Part shown: piece by piece, positions 6,749-8,264 of the stretch
Position numbering within the stretch: position 1 is the stretch's first letter
Layout: each line of letters begins with the position of its first letter
NCBI GenBank assembly: GCA_944387905.1
Contig: CALXGU010000062.1
Span: forward strand, 1 to 8,264
Source: an uncultured Clostridia bacterium
GTDB taxonomy: Bacteria > Bacillota > Clostridia > Oscillospirales > QAKW01
DNA length: 8,264 bases
Reading direction: 5' to 3'
Position numbers and translations under genes: made by a program
The notes under the pieces: generated by a model
Told to the model about the DNA's origin: nothing
The model's database searches: none
Seen by the model: only the letters and a program-made list of their open reading frames with translations

Positions 6749-7391
6749 AATATTTATCCAACATATTTTTTCGGTCAAGTACGGTAATACTGCTGCCGTC
6801 TCTTGCTATACAGCCGTCCTGCGCCATTTTGTCAAGCGCACGGTACAGCGACGCACGGCCTATATCCAGCATATCAGACACTGCGGTAAGATTGACAGGC
6901 AGCTCTATACGCTCCTGTCCGAAAGAGTCTATAAACATCGCGAGCTTGCGTTCGGTACTGCCCGCAGTAAGACATGCTATTTTTTTGTTTAGATAACATA
7001 TTCTGCCGCTCAGAAATTCCAGATATCCGTACATGAAATCACTGTCGTTTTCAAGCATATATCTTACATTTTCCGCGTCAAAGAACAATATCCTCGATAT
7101 CCCCTTTGAAAAGACACGGCTGAAGCAGTTATCGTTTACAAACAATCCTGCCGCACCGAACACCTCGCCGCTTTTTATGCGTCTGAGCAAAAGTCTGCGC
7201 CTGCTGTCAGCTGAATATACGCTGGCTCCGCCTTTCAACACATATGCCAGGCTCTCGCTCACATCTATCTGCTGTCCCGGCTGAAATGTTTTTTCCTGCG
7301 CATTCAATAGCGCAGCTTTGAGCACACTGTCTGATATTTTTTTAAACAGCGGCGTCTGTTTGATTTTGTCACAGTATTTTTCTATATCCAT
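6747..7391 (-). CDS. Crp/Fnr-family transcriptional regulator
   Basis: This is a 214-residue regulator with the usual two-part layout. The N-terminal cyclic-nucleotide-binding-type beta-barrel covers about residues 10-115, with LAYVLKGGASVYSAD and IKSGEVFGAAGLF as the family's barrel motifs. A long dimer helix follows, then a winged helix-turn-helix (about 148-205) with ERKLAMFI, LTAVSDMLDIGRASLYRAL and a basic wing ending in ITVLDRK. There is no N-terminal cysteine cluster like that of oxygen-sensing Fnr, and the phosphate-binding arginine pattern of cAMP-binding Crp is not evident, so the signal is unknown. The protein is likely to control the ABC importer encoded directly downstream, and itself. 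GAGG at 7397-7400 supports the start. It is the first gene of a four-gene operon. Confidence 0.93.
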   Translation of the reverse strand: MDIEKYCDKIKQTPLFKKISDSVLKAALLNAQEKTFQPGQQIDVSESLAYVLKGGASVYSADSRRRLLLRRIKSGEVFGAAGLFVNDNCFSRVFSKGISRILFFDAENVRYMLENDSDFMYGYLEFLSGRICYLNKKIACLTAGSTERKLAMFIDSFGQERIELPVNLTAVSDMLDIGRASLYRALDKMAQDGCIARDGSSITVLDRKNMLDKY

Positions 7392-7405
7392 TTTGACCTC
7401 AAAAA

Positions 7406-7421
7406 TGTATCATATGAGACA
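7406..7421 (-). promoter_or_regulatory. Candidate Crp/Fnr operator (TGTaTCATATGAgACA)
   Basis: The 16-base element is an inverted repeat with one mismatched pair and the half-site TGT-n-TCAT. That shape resembles the two-fold sites of Crp/Fnr proteins, though it is not the Escherichia coli Crp or Fnr consensus. It covers the predicted transcription start and lies six bases upstream of the regulator's ribosome binding site, a position that suits repression. Binding by the adjacent regulator is inferred. Confidence 0.55.
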
Positions 7422-7426
7422 GATAT

Positions 7427-7455
7427 ATATTAATACCATTATTTTCATTTGTCAA
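7427..7455 (-). promoter_or_regulatory. Sigma-70-type promoter of the regulator/ABC operon
   Basis: Read on the minus strand, a perfect TTGACA (7450-7455) is followed after 17 bases by TAATAT (7427-7432). Transcription would begin near 7420 and give a leader of about 29 bases. The -35 box lies in the left arm of an 8-base inverted repeat (7448-7455 with 7471-7478). This is the strongest promoter in the window. Confidence 0.75.
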
Positions 7456-7483
7456 TATCAAATTATATTTTTGACAAAACAAC

Positions 7484-7522
7484 AAATAAAAAAACAGCGG
7501 TAATAAATATCACCGCTGTTTT
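7484..7522 (-). terminator. Rho-independent terminator of the flavin reductase/rubredoxin gene
   Basis: Read on the minus strand, AAAACAGCGGT (7522-7512) pairs with ACCGCTGTTTT (7501-7491) around a ten-base loop, and a T-run continues to 7484. The 11-base-pair stem lies 15 bases past the stop codon. It separates this gene from the regulator operon that begins just beyond. Confidence 0.88.
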
Positions 7523-7537
7523 GGTTGAATTTTAAGA

Positions 7538-8264
7538 CTACTGAATTTTTTCAAAATCCGACGCGCCGTGCTTACAGAGCGGACAGACAAAATCTTCAGG
7601 CAGTGTCTCTCCCTCGTAAACATAACCGCAGATTTTACATACGTAGCCCTTGACACCCTCTGTCTGAGGTTTCGGCTTTACATTTTTCTGGTAATAGGTA
7701 TAAGTCATAGTCTCACGGTCTGATATGACACGTGCTTCGGTTATGTCGCATATAAACATGCCGTGAGTGTCCAGATCGACATAGCTGACTGTTTTCAATG
7801 ACATGAACGAATTGATATAAGAATTCAAAAACGCAAGTCCGTTATCAGAGCGTCCGTATTCCATGCCTTCGAATTTATCGGTATTTCTGCCGCTTTTAAA
7901 GCCAAAGCGTTCAAATACCGAAAACGGCGCGTCTACCGACAGACAATTTACATTCATTATACCGGTTTGTTTTATTATATGATGAGAATAATTATCCTTA
8001 TTTATTGTCACCGCGATCCGGTTAGGGGTATTTGTGACCTGCGTTATGGTATTTACGATCAGACCGTTGTCGCGCTTGCCGTCATTGCATGTCACCACAT
8101 ACAGTCCGTAGCCTATATTGAACAGTGCTGAAAGATCATTTTTATCTGCAGTATCGGAAGAACGCGCGATATAATCACGGCAAAGCTCGCCCGCAAGCTT
8201 GTCCAGCTGCATGACAGTATCGTCCTTGACGGAGGAATTTACCGTAACTACCGTATCACAGAAA
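7538..8264 (-). CDS. C-terminal part of a flavodiiron-type protein: flavodoxin end, flavin reductase domain, rubredoxin
   Basis: The frame is open to the window edge, so the 5' end is missing. Counting from the first full codon, residues 1-34 (FCDTVVTVNSSVKDDTVMQL and onward) resemble the last strand and helix of the flavodoxin domain in FprA-type flavodiiron proteins. Residues 45-185 are a flavin-reductase-like FMN-binding barrel, with YGLYVVTCNDGKRDNGLIVNT and the downstream NVNCLS segment. The end is a rubredoxin with iron ligands CKIC (209-212) and CPLC (227-230), separated by only 14 residues instead of the longer loop of free rubredoxin. A flavin-reductase/rubredoxin pair passes electrons from NAD(P)H to the diiron site of flavodiiron proteins, which reduce oxygen or nitric oxide in anaerobes. 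The ATG at 8210-8212 could instead start a free Hrb-like protein of 224 residues. I favour the longer reading. Confidence 0.85.
   Translation of the reverse strand, partial: FCDTVVTVNSSVKDDTVMQLDKLAGELCRDYIARSSDTADKNDLSALFNIGYGLYVVTCNDGKRDNGLIVNTITQVTNTPNRIAVTINKDNYSHHIIKQTGIMNVNCLSVDAPFSVFERFGFKSGRNTDKFEGMEYGRSDNGLAFLNSYINSFMSLKTVSYVDLDTHGMFICDITEARVISDRETMTYTYYQKNVKPKPQTEGVKGYVCKICGYVYEGETLPEDFVCPLCKHGASDFEKIQ

Noticed and set aside
6734..6778. Longer N-terminus for the lipoprotein starting at 6778
   Set aside because: It would place 15 polar residues before the signal peptide and overlap the regulator gene, while AGGAGG points to the ATG at 6733.
7449..7461. Possible Fnr box TTGTCAATATCAA
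   Set aside because: Spacing and the left half-site do not fit the TTGAT-N4-ATCAA consensus, and it coincides with the -35 region.

Overview
The window looks like chromosomal DNA from an anaerobic Firmicute of class Clostridia. An uncultured gut-type member of the Oscillospiraceae/Ruminococcaceae is plausible, but that is inference. The reasons are strong AGGAGG-type ribosome binding sites, moderate GC in genes with AT-rich intergenic DNA, the style of the TetR and membrane proteins, and an anaerobe-type flavin reductase/rubredoxin protein. There are no rRNA or tRNA genes, CRISPR arrays, insertion sequences or phage genes. No gap between genes exceeds about 165 bases.

Left part, plus strand (1-2570). 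A 62-residue protein with an N-terminal hydrophobic segment lies two bases before lepA, which encodes elongation factor 4. A queT-like gene for queuosine-precursor uptake follows 27 bases later, and a strong hairpin terminator ends the run. The three genes look co-transcribed from a promoter left of the window.

Middle part, plus strand (2578-4410). A recognisable promoter and a leader hairpin precede a tight three-gene unit: a small two-segment membrane protein, a TetR/AcrR-family regulator and a six-segment membrane protein. This looks like a self-regulated membrane module of unknown function. A 36-base perfect palindrome ends it and separates it from the convergent genes to the right.

Right part, minus strand (8264-4436). 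The rightmost gene is the 3' part of a multidomain redox protein: the last residues of a probable flavodoxin domain, then a flavin-reductase-like domain, then a short-spaced rubredoxin. It ends in a good terminator. A TTGACA-17-TAATAT promoter then drives a Crp/Fnr-family regulator followed by a complete ABC importer of the nitrate/sulfonate/thiamine-precursor type: lipoprotein, permease and ATPase. A 16-base near-palindrome at the predicted start site is a good candidate for the regulator's own operator. The four genes are packed with almost no spacing. The ATPase carries an apparent single-base frameshift near its C-terminus that puts the switch (H-loop) histidine out of frame.

I found no clear sign of a wholly new defence or mobile system. 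The points most worth a second look are the ATPase frameshift, the redox fusion that runs off the edge, the Crp/Fnr operator and promoter layout, and the uncharacterised TetR membrane trio.
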